Assembly (NCBI GenBank): GCA_038396585.1
Contig: CP121691.1
Location: 1,984,001-2,048,000, forward strand
Reading direction: 5' to 3'
Source of the DNA: Vallitaleaceae bacterium 9-2
GTDB lineage: Bacteria > Bacillota > Clostridia > Lachnospirales > Vallitaleaceae
Length of the DNA stretch: 64,000 nucleotides
The translations under genes were made by a program, and so were the position numbers. Each line of letters opens with the position of its first letter. The stretch's first letter is position 1. Positions 26,269 through 34,463 of the stretch are shown one piece after another. Below the pieces are notes generated by a model. It was not told the origin of the DNA. It made no database searches and saw only the letters and a list, made by a program, of their open reading frames with translations.

Positions 26269-27705
26269 TTATGGATTTACATGTAGTGGCAAGACAAGAA
26301 TAAATTCGCTACCTTTTCCAAGAGCGCTTTTGACGCGTATCTTTCCTTTATGTCCTAGAATGATTACTTTTGCAATGGAAAGACCTAATCCATGTCCTCC
26401 GGTTTGACGTGTTCTTGATTCATCCGAGCGATAAAAGCGTTCAAACAAATACGGTAGCGCTTCCTTTTCAATGCCAATTCCACTGTCCTTAATATGAATA
26501 TGAACATTTTGTCCATGTGTATATGCGTGTAATGAGATCTCGCCTTTTTGTGGTGTATATTTAATCGCATTATCCATAAAGATTCGAACAGTTTGTTTGA
26601 TTTTAATTTCATCTAGTGTAACTAAAAGCCCTTTGGGAACATCACACATGATGCGTTGATCTTTGTTATTAAGCATATTAAACTCTTTTACCGTACTGCA
26701 TAGAAGTTCTGCCAAATCAAATGTAGAAAACTCAAACTGAAGCGTCTGATTATCTGAACGGACAAGCGTCAAGAGATTTTCCACTAATTGTTGCATACTT
26801 TTTGATTCACTAATAATCGCTTCGATTGATTCGTCAATTATTTCCGGGTCTTTTTTTCCCCAGCGTTCCAACATTGAAGCATAGCCATTAATAATACTTA
26901 TGGGCGTTCTAAGTTCATGGGAGACGTCCGACACAAAACTTTTTTGTTTAGAGTAGTCTTTGTCCAATCGATCAAGCATATCATTAAGTGTCAGCGCCAA
27001 ATCCTTTAGTTCATACTTTGTCGCTTCCACATCCAAGCGTAATTTTAGATTGCTGATGGACACCTCTTCTGCTGCTTTTGTCATATGATAAATAGGATAA
27101 AGAACCTTCTTGACTCTTGCCCCCCCAATCATAGACATCATTACAAAACCGACTATATGGAAAATAATCAATAAAAAGCCTAAAATGACAAGCTCTGATT
27201 GATATAATGTCAGTGGATAGAGTGCATAGATAACATATGTGTAATTGGCTTGATCCGAGCGATAGTATTGATTATCCAGACGTTTAACAATAAGCTTTTC
27301 ATTTGTCAAAAGCTTCATACGCCGAACGAGATCATAAGAAAAATCAAATGAATCAAAAGCACCGGTTTCAATGGTAAACTCCTGAACATTATTGGCAAAA
27401 TCTGAATACCCCGTTACTCTAAACGAGACATTGGAACTTAAGGTTAATTGATTCATCTTAATTTCAGTTTCTTGAAGCGAATATACGTCTTGGTTATATG
27501 CTAATAAAATCCGACTAAGTTCATAGCTGTGTTCTTCCACTTCACCGGATATATTGTTAAATACAAAGATAATCGGAATGAACACAATGGATATAAGACT
27601 AATAAAAAAATACAGAATCAGATAGTCAAAAGTAATCTTGCGTCGCATGGATAAATGAAAATGTTGAAAGGTATTCTTAATTGCTATGGATATTCTATTC
27701 ATCAT
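26269..27705 (-). CDS. Two-component sensor histidine kinase
   Basis: About 478 residues. Two membrane segments (about 22-45 and 155-178) flank an extracytoplasmic sensor loop, then HAMP (HMTKAAEEVSISNLKLRL), a HisKA box (SDVSHELRTPISIINGYASM with the phospho-accepting His) and an HATPase with DNAIKYTPQKG, DSGIGI, RFYRSD and GGHGLGLSIA. The sensor loop has no recognised ligand domain. Start: an in-frame TTG at 27720 abuts a GGAG; the ATG pair at 27705/27702 lies 12-15 bases beyond it. I chose 27705 with moderate confidence. The start overlaps the response regulator by about 10 bases, so expression is coupled. Confidence 0.92.
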   Translation of the reverse strand: MMNRISIAIKNTFQHFHLSMRRKITFDYLILYFFISLISIVFIPIIFVFNNISGEVEEHSYELSRILLAYNQDVYSLQETEIKMNQLTLSSNVSFRVTGYSDFANNVQEFTIETGAFDSFDFSYDLVRRMKLLTNEKLIVKRLDNQYYRSDQANYTYVIYALYPLTLYQSELVILGFLLIIFHIVGFVMMSMIGGARVKKVLYPIYHMTKAAEEVSISNLKLRLDVEATKYELKDLALTLNDMLDRLDKDYSKQKSFVSDVSHELRTPISIINGYASMLERWGKKDPEIIDESIEAIISESKSMQQLVENLLTLVRSDNQTLQFEFSTFDLAELLCSTVKEFNMLNNKDQRIMCDVPKGLLVTLDEIKIKQTVRIFMDNAIKYTPQKGEISLHAYTHGQNVHIHIKDSGIGIEKEALPYLFERFYRSDESRTRQTGGHGLGLSIAKVIILGHKGKIRVKSALGKGSEFILVLPLHVNP

Positions 27706-28381
27706 ATATAATATATCCAACTCCTCTAACTGTTTTGATCATATCAACGCCATACTTTTGATCAATCTTTGAGCGTAAATAGCGAATATAAACATCGATG
27801 ACATTGGTGTCACCATAATAATCATATCCCCAAACCTTCTCGAGGATTTTTTCACGGTCTAATGCTATGTTCTTGTTTTCTAGCAAATATCGTAAAAGTT
27901 CATATTCTTTTTTAGTCAGTTCAATAATGTCTTCTTTATATTGAACCTGATGTTTTATATGATCAACTTTTAATTCTTGGTAACGCAACACCTCAGCTGC
28001 TGCTGCCGGTTCTGCCCCTTTACGTTTGATGGCAACACGAATACGAGCCAAAAGTTCTTCAATAGCAAAGGGTTTTGTCATATAATCGTCTGCTCCCATA
28101 TCCAATCCCATAACTTTATCCGATACATCGTCTTTTGCGGTTAACATAATTATGGGTACACTTTCTTTGGCTTGCCTTAAGCGGCGACATACTTCAATAC
28201 CACTCATCCCAGGTAGCATCAAATCAAGAATAATAAGATCCGGGGCTTCATTTAGTGCAAGTTCAAGCCCCGTTCTTCCATCATAAGCCTTTAAGACCTC
28301 ATATTCTTCATGACGAAGTTCCAACTCCAAAAAGCGGGATATTTTTTTTTCATCTTCTACAATTAATATTTTTTCTGACAT
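27695..28381 (-). CDS. OmpR-family response regulator
   Basis: A 228-residue DNA-binding regulator. Receiver domain with ILIVEDEKKISRFLE, phospho-acceptor Asp in LIILDLMLPGMSG, Thr in MLTAKDD and Lys in DDYMTKPF; then a winged-helix effector domain with ELTKKEYELLRYL, WGYDYYGDTNVIDVYI and VRGVGYII. AGGAGG lies 4 bases before the ATG. It is preceded by the DUF4342 gene (8-base gap) and followed by its kinase. Targets unknown; neighbouring envelope genes are candidates. Confidence 0.95.
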   Translation of the reverse strand: MSEKILIVEDEKKISRFLELELRHEEYEVLKAYDGRTGLELALNEAPDLIILDLMLPGMSGIEVCRRLRQAKESVPIIMLTAKDDVSDKVMGLDMGADDYMTKPFAIEELLARIRVAIKRKGAEPAAAAEVLRYQELKVDHIKHQVQYKEDIIELTKKEYELLRYLLENKNIALDREKILEKVWGYDYYGDTNVIDVYIRYLRSKIDQKYGVDMIKTVRGVGYIIYDE

Positions 28382-28389
28382 TTTGCCTC

Positions 28390-28977
28390 CTACTTATCAA
28401 TGGTCACTTCGTAATAATCTTCACCCTCATCATTTGGCTGCTGGTTTTTCACTTCTTTGTCCGTTGACTTTTCCTGTGTAGCATCTAACTGTCCATCCTC
28501 CAATTGTATCGGTTGCGTTGTGTCAAAGTCTTTGGCTTGCGTATCTTTTGCTTTATTGTGTTCCTTATTTTTCTTTTCTTTGTTGACGGTTCTATAAAAA
28601 CGAAAAGCTTCTTGTGTCTCTACTTTATGTAATTTAAGCTGGCATTCCGCTACAAGGGCAATGATAATAAAAATCACACCAATCGTTATTGTTTTGTCGA
28701 CACCAATTATGAAGAGTAAAATAAAAAACAAAAAGATAGGCATATCCATAAACACATCATCACTACGATAGACTTTTAACCGATAGACAAATGTCGTACT
28801 GATTAAATTCTCAATTCCACGAAAAAAACGATGTGAAAAAGAATTTTGCTTTTTTCTAGCATAGGCTTCAGCCATATCAATATTACCACCGGCGCGGCGC
28901 ACATAGCGCTCAGCATCTTCATAGGAAACATCTACACGCCGTTGCAACTCTCTTATCATTTTATCTGTAATAATCAC
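28390..28977 (-). CDS. DUF4342 family membrane protein
   Basis: A 195-residue protein. The N-terminus (MIRELQRRVDVSYEDAERYV, then GGNIDMAEAYARKK; about residues 7-45) is a UBA/TS-N-like helical domain typical of DUF4342. Two hydrophobic segments follow (MPIFLFFILLFIIGVD and IGVIFIIIALVAE, about 75-115), then a charged, low-complexity tail. Start is a GTG at 28977 placed 5-7 bases after AAGGAGGTG; an ATG six codons later is less well placed. A -10-like TATACT lies at 29012-29017 (minus strand). It is the first gene of the cluster with the response regulator and the kinase, which suggests a regulatory or reporter role in the same pathway (inference). Confidence 0.85.
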   Translation of the reverse strand: MIITDKMIRELQRRVDVSYEDAERYVRRAGGNIDMAEAYARKKQNSFSHRFFRGIENLISTTFVYRLKVYRSDDVFMDMPIFLFFILLFIIGVDKTITIGVIFIIIALVAECQLKLHKVETQEAFRFYRTVNKEKKNKEHNKAKDTQAKDFDTTQPIQLEDGQLDATQEKSTDKEVKNQQPNDEGEDYYEVTIDK

Positions 28978-29061
28978 GGTGGCACCTCCTTATCATTCTA
29001 GTTTTAATTCTAGTATACGCTATGGTTATTTCATCGTGTTTAATATCACATTAGAAATTGA

Positions 29062-29904
29062 TTAAAAACTGCCGCCACTACCACCATGACTTCGTCCGCT
29101 GCTTCCCGTGTGCGTTCCACCTCCCGAACTTGAAGAGGATTTTGTCTCTATTTTTACGCGAGTTGTATTTTCTCGAATAAATCGGTCGGTTTGTCGTGTC
29201 AAACTAAAACTTCCTGGCTTTTCATATGTTCGGTTTGTAATCGTTACGCTTCCTTTGCTTGCTCCTGTAATCACCCCTGTGATGACGGAAGCAATAATAA
29301 TCGCCCCTAGATATGGCCATGGTGACGCTACCATGTCTTCTACCCTCGTCGAAACGGTCTCTTCTCTATATTGTACGCTACTTGTATCATCGCTATAGTC
29401 ATACGCATTGTCATCTTGTGAAGAATAATTTTGGGATGAAGTAGGGACTTCGTTTTCTATACCAATAATTAGATTTAAAAATTCCATTCCAGCTTCATAA
29501 TACTCACCATCACTTAGATAGGGGGACACACTATTTACCATGCTATTGGTCAAATGACTATATTGATTAATTGTATGGCTACCGGTAGTACTAATCCATA
29601 ATTCCCTTGCACCCATATTGACCAGTAACAATATCCCATCGTATTCCTCACCAATCCCATAGCCATTATAATCAAAGAAATCATCCGCAAATTCCATTGA
29701 AGATTTCCCCTGTGTATCATCTGTAATTACAATAACTGCATCCATTAAATATTGGGTTTGAATGGTTTCAATGGTTGCTTGCAAGGATGCCTGTTCGTCC
29801 TCACTTAAATAACCCATATCATCAATAACATTTTGCGTATCTGCATAGAGTACATGCAGCTGTAATATCATTAATAATGCAATACCCAAAATTCCTTTAC
29901 GCAT
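29062..29904 (-). CDS. Secreted TPM-domain protein (YdjH-like)
   Basis: A 280-residue protein with a signal peptide (KGILGIALLMILQLHVLYA), then a TPM domain (QNVIDDMGYLSEDEQASLQA, then MDAVIVITDDTQGKSSMEFA, DDFFDYNGYGIGEEYDGILL), a transmembrane segment (YLGAIIIASVITGVITGAS) and a Gly/Ser/His-rich C-terminal tail. TPM proteins (also called TPM_phosphatase) occur in photosystem II repair and bacterial envelope contexts. Start: the ATG at 29904, next to the stop of the zinc-ribbon gene; an in-frame codon at 29934 lies inside that gene. Matches YdjH of the Bacillus ydjFGHI operon by architecture. Coupled to the zinc-ribbon gene. Confidence 0.88.
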   Translation of the reverse strand: MRKGILGIALLMILQLHVLYADTQNVIDDMGYLSEDEQASLQATIETIQTQYLMDAVIVITDDTQGKSSMEFADDFFDYNGYGIGEEYDGILLLVNMGARELWISTTGSHTINQYSHLTNSMVNSVSPYLSDGEYYEAGMEFLNLIIGIENEVPTSSQNYSSQDDNAYDYSDDTSSVQYREETVSTRVEDMVASPWPYLGAIIIASVITGVITGASKGSVTITNRTYEKPGSFSLTRQTDRFIRENTTRVKIETKSSSSSGGGTHTGSSGRSHGGSGGSF

Positions 29905-29905
29905 C

Positions 29906-30934
29906 TTATCCAAAAAGAGCACCTCCAAACACAATAATTACCCAGGTAATTCCCAGAGCAATAAGCCAAAATACAAGTTGACGTTTGTGATCAATCGGTG
30001 TTTCTCCAACCACTTTTCCTGTTTGACCATTCACAATAAACATATGCTTTTTATCTTTGTATTCATTGACAAGTAAATATACAGGCATCAGCGCATAGGA
30101 TTCTGACGCATAATTAAGATTTGACGAAGCATGTTGAACAGAAAAGCTTGTGTATCCTGTAACAGTATTTCGAATTCGATTTGAAATAAAATCATCGACA
30201 CGCTCTTTCATCGTTTTTTTACATGTTGCTTCATCAACATCATAAGTTTCAGCAAAAAAACCTGTCATATAGTGCATGGAAAAATCCGCCAATGCCTGAT
30301 AATCATAAGGTTCAATCATAACCATAAACTTATCGTCAAATTTTGTCGATGCATCCACGGGTATACGTTCATACTTCACCCGTCCTTCACGTTCCACATG
30401 ATAATACTTGGTACGAGTATATCGATAATTGCCAGAACGCCAACTTGATACTTTTGTTGCTTGTCCCTGAATCTGGCCGTTTGCTTCGCAATCATACAAC
30501 CAAAAGGGTGCATATACCCCTTTAATCTTTTCAATTTCCTCATCATTTTTAAACTGTGTTGGGGCAAAAAGTTTTTTACGTATCCATTTTTTGTAAATTT
30601 CTTCTGCATCTTCATGCGTTATCTTAAATGGAATGACATATTTGGGGTGAAATTCACCTTTAAAACGCTCTTTAATGAGACTTGGACTTTTGCAATACAA
30701 ACAGAAGGTTGCTGATGTTGTTTCATCAGCAACGATTTCTGCACCACAATTATTACAATGATAAGCGTTTAGTGTCCCTGTGGACTGAGTTACCTCTTCT
30801 TCTTTATATACTTTGTCAAGCTCCTGTTTTGTAAATTCACTAAAGCAATAGTGGCATTTCCACTGACCACTTTTGGGATCAAATCCCAAAGGCGCTTGAC
30901 AGTTCAAACATTTATATGCACTTACCGTCGCCAT
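29906..30934 (-). CDS. Double zinc-ribbon membrane protein (YdjG-like)
   Basis: A 342-residue protein starting with two zinc ribbons: CLNCQAPLGFDPKSGQWKCH with its second Cys pair (residues 9-30) and CNNCGAEIVADETTSATFCL (about 60-80). A long beta-rich middle follows (KYVIPFKITHEDAEEIYKKW, then FWLYDCEANGQIQGQATKVS) and a C-terminal membrane segment (LVFWLIALGITWVIIVFGGA). Such proteins are often labelled TFIIB-type zinc ribbon proteins; B. subtilis YdjG is the closest well-placed relative by order and domains. AAGGAGG precedes the ATG. It is 9 bases after the SPFH gene and one base ahead of the TPM gene, so the three are one operon. Confidence 0.87.
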   Translation of the reverse strand: MATVSAYKCLNCQAPLGFDPKSGQWKCHYCFSEFTKQELDKVYKEEEVTQSTGTLNAYHCNNCGAEIVADETTSATFCLYCKSPSLIKERFKGEFHPKYVIPFKITHEDAEEIYKKWIRKKLFAPTQFKNDEEIEKIKGVYAPFWLYDCEANGQIQGQATKVSSWRSGNYRYTRTKYYHVEREGRVKYERIPVDASTKFDDKFMVMIEPYDYQALADFSMHYMTGFFAETYDVDEATCKKTMKERVDDFISNRIRNTVTGYTSFSVQHASSNLNYASESYALMPVYLLVNEYKDKKHMFIVNGQTGKVVGETPIDHKRQLVFWLIALGITWVIIVFGGALFG

Positions 30935-30943
30935 AGCTCCTCC

Positions 30944-32350
30944 TTAATTTCGATCCGTTATATCAAATACATCTCCGCAATTTGGACAGAATTTAGGTGG
31001 GTTTTTGGGATCCTCAGGTTCCCAACCACATTTATTACAGCTATATGTAACTTCCTGAGCCTTTTGCTTTCCACACTGAGTGCAAAAGTTACCATGATTT
31101 ACTTGTCCGCAAGTACATGTCCATTCATTGGATTGTGGCTTTTTTTGACCACATTGACTACAAAACTTTGAGCTCTCACCATTTTGCTTGCCACATGCAC
31201 ATGTCCATCCGTTTGTAGCCGCCCCGGTTGCGCCAGAGGTTTGCGTTTGCATGGCTTGCTGTGATTGTACCGGTGTATTGGCTGATGGTTGTGGATTTAA
31301 GATACTTCCCATATTGCCTGCAGCATTCATCCCCATACCTACACCGGCAAATCCCATCATTGAACCGCCTTCATTGGATCCTGCGCCTTCTAGGCCAGCT
31401 GCTAATCCGCCTGCAACACGGGCTGCACGTGCGTTTGGATCTAAGAGAATCGAATCGTTGCCATATTTTGATAACAACTCATCTGTTTTTTCGTCATAAT
31501 TGATGCCTGCGATACCTACAGATTGAATGTAAAATCCGCGCTTACTTAACCACTCATCATCTAATGTATCTGCCATATATTTACCTAGACGTGCGCTTTG
31601 AATCGGTATATCAGACACTAAGATTTGGTCCATGGATAGACTCGCCAAAGCGGTCTGATATGCCATCAAAAACTCATTGATATATTGTTCTGCCATGTCA
31701 TCTTTTTTAAAGTCCGTTTTGCTTTGTTTGTCACATACTTCGTTATAAAAGAGTATGGGGTCACTAATTTTAATAGAATAGGTTCCAAAAGAGGTAATCT
31801 TACATGGAACAACTCTGCCTGGAACTAAGACTCTATCTGTATAAGGAAGTGGATTTTTTGTTCCAAAACGAATATCTGGAATCTCCATTTTATTTATATA
31901 TACGACCCGCTGCTTTTGTGGCGTAGAACCTGAAAATTTAAACCGTTCCCATGTATCTAGAAGTGTATTTTCAATTCCACCCGGTCGCTCGATGCTTTGT
32001 CCATTGGTATTGTTATATCCGTCAATCGCCACATCTTCTTTTGAAGAAAAAAACAACGAAGGGGCTCGTGAATTATCCACTTGATAATATCCAGCTTCAT
32101 CAGTAGCTGCAATAATCCGTCCTCCATCTACCAAAAGCATATATGTATTTTCCGGAACATGAATAACGGAACCATTTGAGATGACATCTTCTGTTCCTTT
32201 TCTATTACTATTACGTCGGTCATCTTTTCGTACAAGAATCCCCGCTGTTGATAATGTTGAATTATTCATTGAGCGAGGTTCAATTGTTTCTAGCCATTGA
32301 TCAGCCAACTCCCCTTTGACAGAATTAATTGCTGCTTTTATAATGCCCAT
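30944..32350 (-). CDS. SPFH-domain protein with C-terminal zinc ribbons (YdjI-like)
   Basis: A 468-residue protein. The N-terminal SPFH-like region (about 10-300) includes ENTYMLLVDGGRIIAATDEA, YINKMEIPDIRFGTKNPLPY and VPGRVVPCKITSFGTYSIKI. A Gly/Ala/Met-rich linker follows, then three short zinc ribbons beginning WTCACGKQNGESSKFCSQCG, WTCTCGQVNHGNFCTQCG and YSCNKCGWEP. This is the virion-core-protein-like/YdjI family; B. subtilis YdjI recruits PspA to the membrane. No pspA gene is adjacent here. Start: AAAGG lies 9 bases before the ATG at 32350; an ATG at 32359 directly abuts it and is rejected. First gene of the three-gene operon. Confidence 0.9.
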   Translation of the reverse strand: MGIIKAAINSVKGELADQWLETIEPRSMNNSTLSTAGILVRKDDRRNSNRKGTEDVISNGSVIHVPENTYMLLVDGGRIIAATDEAGYYQVDNSRAPSLFFSSKEDVAIDGYNNTNGQSIERPGGIENTLLDTWERFKFSGSTPQKQRVVYINKMEIPDIRFGTKNPLPYTDRVLVPGRVVPCKITSFGTYSIKISDPILFYNEVCDKQSKTDFKKDDMAEQYINEFLMAYQTALASLSMDQILVSDIPIQSARLGKYMADTLDDEWLSKRGFYIQSVGIAGINYDEKTDELLSKYGNDSILLDPNARAARVAGGLAAGLEGAGSNEGGSMMGFAGVGMGMNAAGNMGSILNPQPSANTPVQSQQAMQTQTSGATGAATNGWTCACGKQNGESSKFCSQCGQKKPQSNEWTCTCGQVNHGNFCTQCGKQKAQEVTYSCNKCGWEPEDPKNPPKFCPNCGDVFDITDRN

Positions 32351-32423
32351 TTTTATCATCCTTTCCTAAAAAATATAGTTTAAAAATATTCTCTCACATA
32401 TTGAATTAAAGCGCAAGAAAAAA

Positions 32424-32445
32424 AGAATAGACCCTCGTCTATTCT
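32424..32445 (-). terminator. Rho-independent terminator of the HD-GYP gene
   Basis: A 9-bp perfect stem (32424-32432 with 32437-32445) that begins within the stop codon of the HD-GYP gene and is followed on the minus strand by TTTTTTTCTT. Confidence 0.88.
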
Positions 32446-33538
32446 ATGCTATATCATTAATTCCAGTTATTGTCACGTTGCGCAATAAACGATCTTCTTT
32501 TAAATCAATAATATTCGGCTTTACTTTGTTTCCATATTTATCCACAAAAATTTTAACCTGAGGTCGCATACACGCCTCCGAATTATTCTTCACAACAATT
32601 CCCAAGTCTCCTGTACTTAACCGTACATATGTACCTACTGGATACGGAGCAACTTTTCTTGCAAAGATTTTTGTCAATTTGACATCAAACATAATACCAC
32701 CATTGGCCATAATATATTCCATAGCTTCTGATGGAAGTAATCCTTTCCGATATGGTCGGTTGGATGTTAATGCATCATATACGTCTGCAACACATATAAT
32801 ACGTCCTAAAAGCGATATATCTTCCTTGGATTTTTGATTTGGATATCCCAACCCATTATAGTGTTCATGATGCTGTAAAACTGCAACATATGCAGCTGCA
32901 GGTATTTCAAATGTATTTTTTAAATATGTATAGCCATATTCAGAATGTTTTTGAATAATTGCATATTCGCTTTCTGTCAATGCATCCGGTTTATTCAAAA
33001 TATCCTTATCAATAAAAATCTTACCAATGTCGTGGAGAATAGATGCTAGACCCAGATTATATAACTGCTCTCGTGACAATCCCAACTCCGCTCCAATAAG
33101 TATGCTCAATACAGCCACATTGACAGAGTGAAAAAATGTATAATCATCAAAAAACTTTAGGTCAATGAGATTCACCATTGTATCTTTATTTTCAAGAATT
33201 TCTTCAACAATATTTGTAATCAGCATCTTGGTCACATCAATTTTTTGCTTTGCTTGTTTATGTCCCTTTGCCGTTGATAAGTCTGTATATATAAAAGCAT
33301 CTTTAACCGATTGAATCGCCTTCATACGCAGTTCATCACGAATGACATCTTTGACTTCAATATCTTTTGATATCTCATCATCAATATAGATACCTTGGTA
33401 CCCTAATTGAGCTATACGGTCTATATATCCTTTTTGTACAACTGTTCCTTCGCGTAATAACAGCTGCTGATTTATATCATAAAGGCTTTTAGCAATAACC
33501 ATGCCTTCCATTAAACTCTGTACCGGAATAAATCTCAT
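32444..33538 (-). CDS. HD-GYP domain protein, putative c-di-GMP phosphodiesterase
   Basis: A 364-residue soluble protein. The N-terminus (MRFIPVQSLMEGMVIAKSLY, then LLLREGTVVQKGYIDRIAQL) is the DUF3391-like extension common in clostridial HD-GYP proteins. The HD-GYP core shows HSVNVAVLSILIG, ILHDIGKIFID, HSEYGYTYLK, HHEHYNGLGYP (the GYP signature as HYNGLGYP), and RIICVADVYDALTSNRPYR. All metal-binding His/Asp motifs are present, so hydrolysis of c-di-GMP is plausible. A short C-terminal beta domain follows. AAGGAG precedes the ATG. It has its own promoter and terminator, so it is a single-gene transcript. Confidence 0.94.
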   Translation of the reverse strand: MRFIPVQSLMEGMVIAKSLYDINQQLLLREGTVVQKGYIDRIAQLGYQGIYIDDEISKDIEVKDVIRDELRMKAIQSVKDAFIYTDLSTAKGHKQAKQKIDVTKMLITNIVEEILENKDTMVNLIDLKFFDDYTFFHSVNVAVLSILIGAELGLSREQLYNLGLASILHDIGKIFIDKDILNKPDALTESEYAIIQKHSEYGYTYLKNTFEIPAAAYVAVLQHHEHYNGLGYPNQKSKEDISLLGRIICVADVYDALTSNRPYRKGLLPSEAMEYIMANGGIMFDVKLTKIFARKVAPYPVGTYVRLSTGDLGIVVKNNSEACMRPQVKIFVDKYGNKVKPNIIDLKEDRLLRNVTITGINDIA

Positions 33539-33571
33539 ATTAATTCTCCTTAGTTACTTCCTAAGTTGATA

Positions 33572-33600
33572 TTATATATGAATTCCATCGCTTTTTCAAG
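33572..33600 (-). promoter_or_regulatory. Promoter of the HD-GYP gene
   Basis: On the minus strand TTGAAA (33595-33600), 17-base spacer, TATAAT (33572-33577); the start codon is about 34 bases after the -10. Close to sigma-A consensus. Confidence 0.75.
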
Positions 33601-33663
33601 ATGAATGTCAAAATGATTTACCCTTTAGGTATAATTCACTATCGTAAAATAGAGCGATTTACA

Positions 33664-33696
33664 CAAAAAAAGACAGGTACAATATTGTACCTGTCT
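33664..33696 (-). terminator. Rho-independent terminator of the rubrerythrin gene
   Basis: AGACAGGTACAAT at 33671-33683 is directly followed by its complement (33684-33696). On the minus strand this ends in seven T, just after the rubrerythrin stop. Confidence 0.92.
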
Positions 33697-33711
33697 TTTG
33701 CATAAGCATTC

Positions 33712-34302
33712 TTAGAAATTATCACAAAGAATTTCAAAATATTTTTGTGCATGCTGACATGCAGGACAGAGCTCAGGTGCAACTTTTCCAACATGAATAT
33801 AACCGCAGTTTCCACATTTCCATGCAATCGATTCATCTTTTTTAAAGACAACACCATTTGTGATGTTATCGGCTAATTTACGGTATCTTTCTTCATGATG
33901 CTTTTCTACTTCTGCAATTTTTCTAAATGTCGTTGCAATCGCTGGGAATCCTTCTTCTTCAGCAATGTCTGCAAATGTTGGATATAGATCTTCCCATTCT
34001 TCTTGTTCTCCATCTGCTGCCGCTTTTAAGTTTTCCAATGTCTTACCTAATGCAATCGGATAGGACGCTCCATTAATCTCATTCATTTCTCCGTTTAGGT
34101 CTTCAATTAAAAACTTATAGAAGCGTTTAGCATGTTCTTTTTCGTTATCTGCTGTCTCTTGAAAAATGTTAGAAATCTGAACATATCCTTCTTTTTTTGC
34201 TTGACTGGCATAATACGTATAACGCATTCTTGCTTGTGACTCACCTGCAAATGCCTTCATTAAATTATCCGCTGTTTTTGTTCCTTTTAAAGATTTGCTC
34301 AT
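33712..34302 (-). CDS. rbr: Rubrerythrin
   Basis: A 196-residue non-haem di-iron protein that reduces hydrogen peroxide in anaerobes. The diiron four-helix domain shows [20 protein letters not shown] and [14 protein letters not shown], then [20 protein letters not shown]; the C-terminal rubredoxin-like domain has [10 protein letters not shown] and [12 protein letters not shown], giving the four iron-binding Cys. Start: GGAGG lies 5 bases before the ATG at 34302; an ATG at 34314 overlaps that site and is rejected. A PerR-box-like inverted repeat lies just upstream. Single-gene transcript. Confidence 0.97.
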   Translation of the reverse strand: MSKSLKGTKTADNLMKAFAGESQARMRYTYYASQAKKEGYVQISNIFQETADNEKEHAKRFYKFLIEDLNGEMNEINGASYPIALGKTLENLKAAADGEQEEWEDLYPTFADIAEEEGFPAIATTFRKIAEVEKHHEERYRKLADNITNGVVFKKDESIAWKCGNCGYIHVGKVAPELCPACQHAQKYFEILCDNF

Positions 34303-34329
34303 AAATACCTCCATTTGTTATCTTTTTAT

Positions 34330-34344
34330 TAACAATTATTATTA
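34330..34344 (-). promoter_or_regulatory. Possible PerR box upstream of rubrerythrin
   Basis: TAATAATAATTGTTA on the minus strand matches TTATAATNATTATAA at 11 of 14 informative positions. It lies 28-42 bases before the start codon, where a repressor could block transcription. PerR control of rubrerythrin is known in clostridia. The AT-rich context makes chance matches likely. Confidence 0.3.
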
Positions 34345-34420
34345 CATGAAATTGTTTACAATTAAGATTCTATCATTTTCATATACCTATGTCAATATCT
34401 ACAGGCATATAACTACTTTT

Positions 34421-34431
34421 TGTGATATAAT
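34421..34431 (+). promoter_or_regulatory. Extended -10 promoter of the CDF transporter gene
   Basis: TGTGATATAAT contains TGnTATAAT, an extended -10 with a perfect hexamer (34426-34431), 33 bases before the ATG. The -35 is weak. Confidence 0.55.
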
Positions 34432-34463
34432 GACTGTATATTTTTAAAAAAAGGAGTTATATT

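Noticed and set aside
27702-27720. TTG start at 27720 for the sensor kinase
   Set aside because: It abuts the GGAG element; the ATG pair downstream is better, though the spacing of 12-15 is long, so some doubt stays.
31188-31503. Open frames of about 90-100 codons on the plus strand opposite the SPFH gene
   Set aside because: They mirror the Gly/Ala/Met-rich linker and zinc ribbons of the gene on the other strand, lack a good ribosome site and have Pro/Ala/Cys-rich composition typical of antisense frames.
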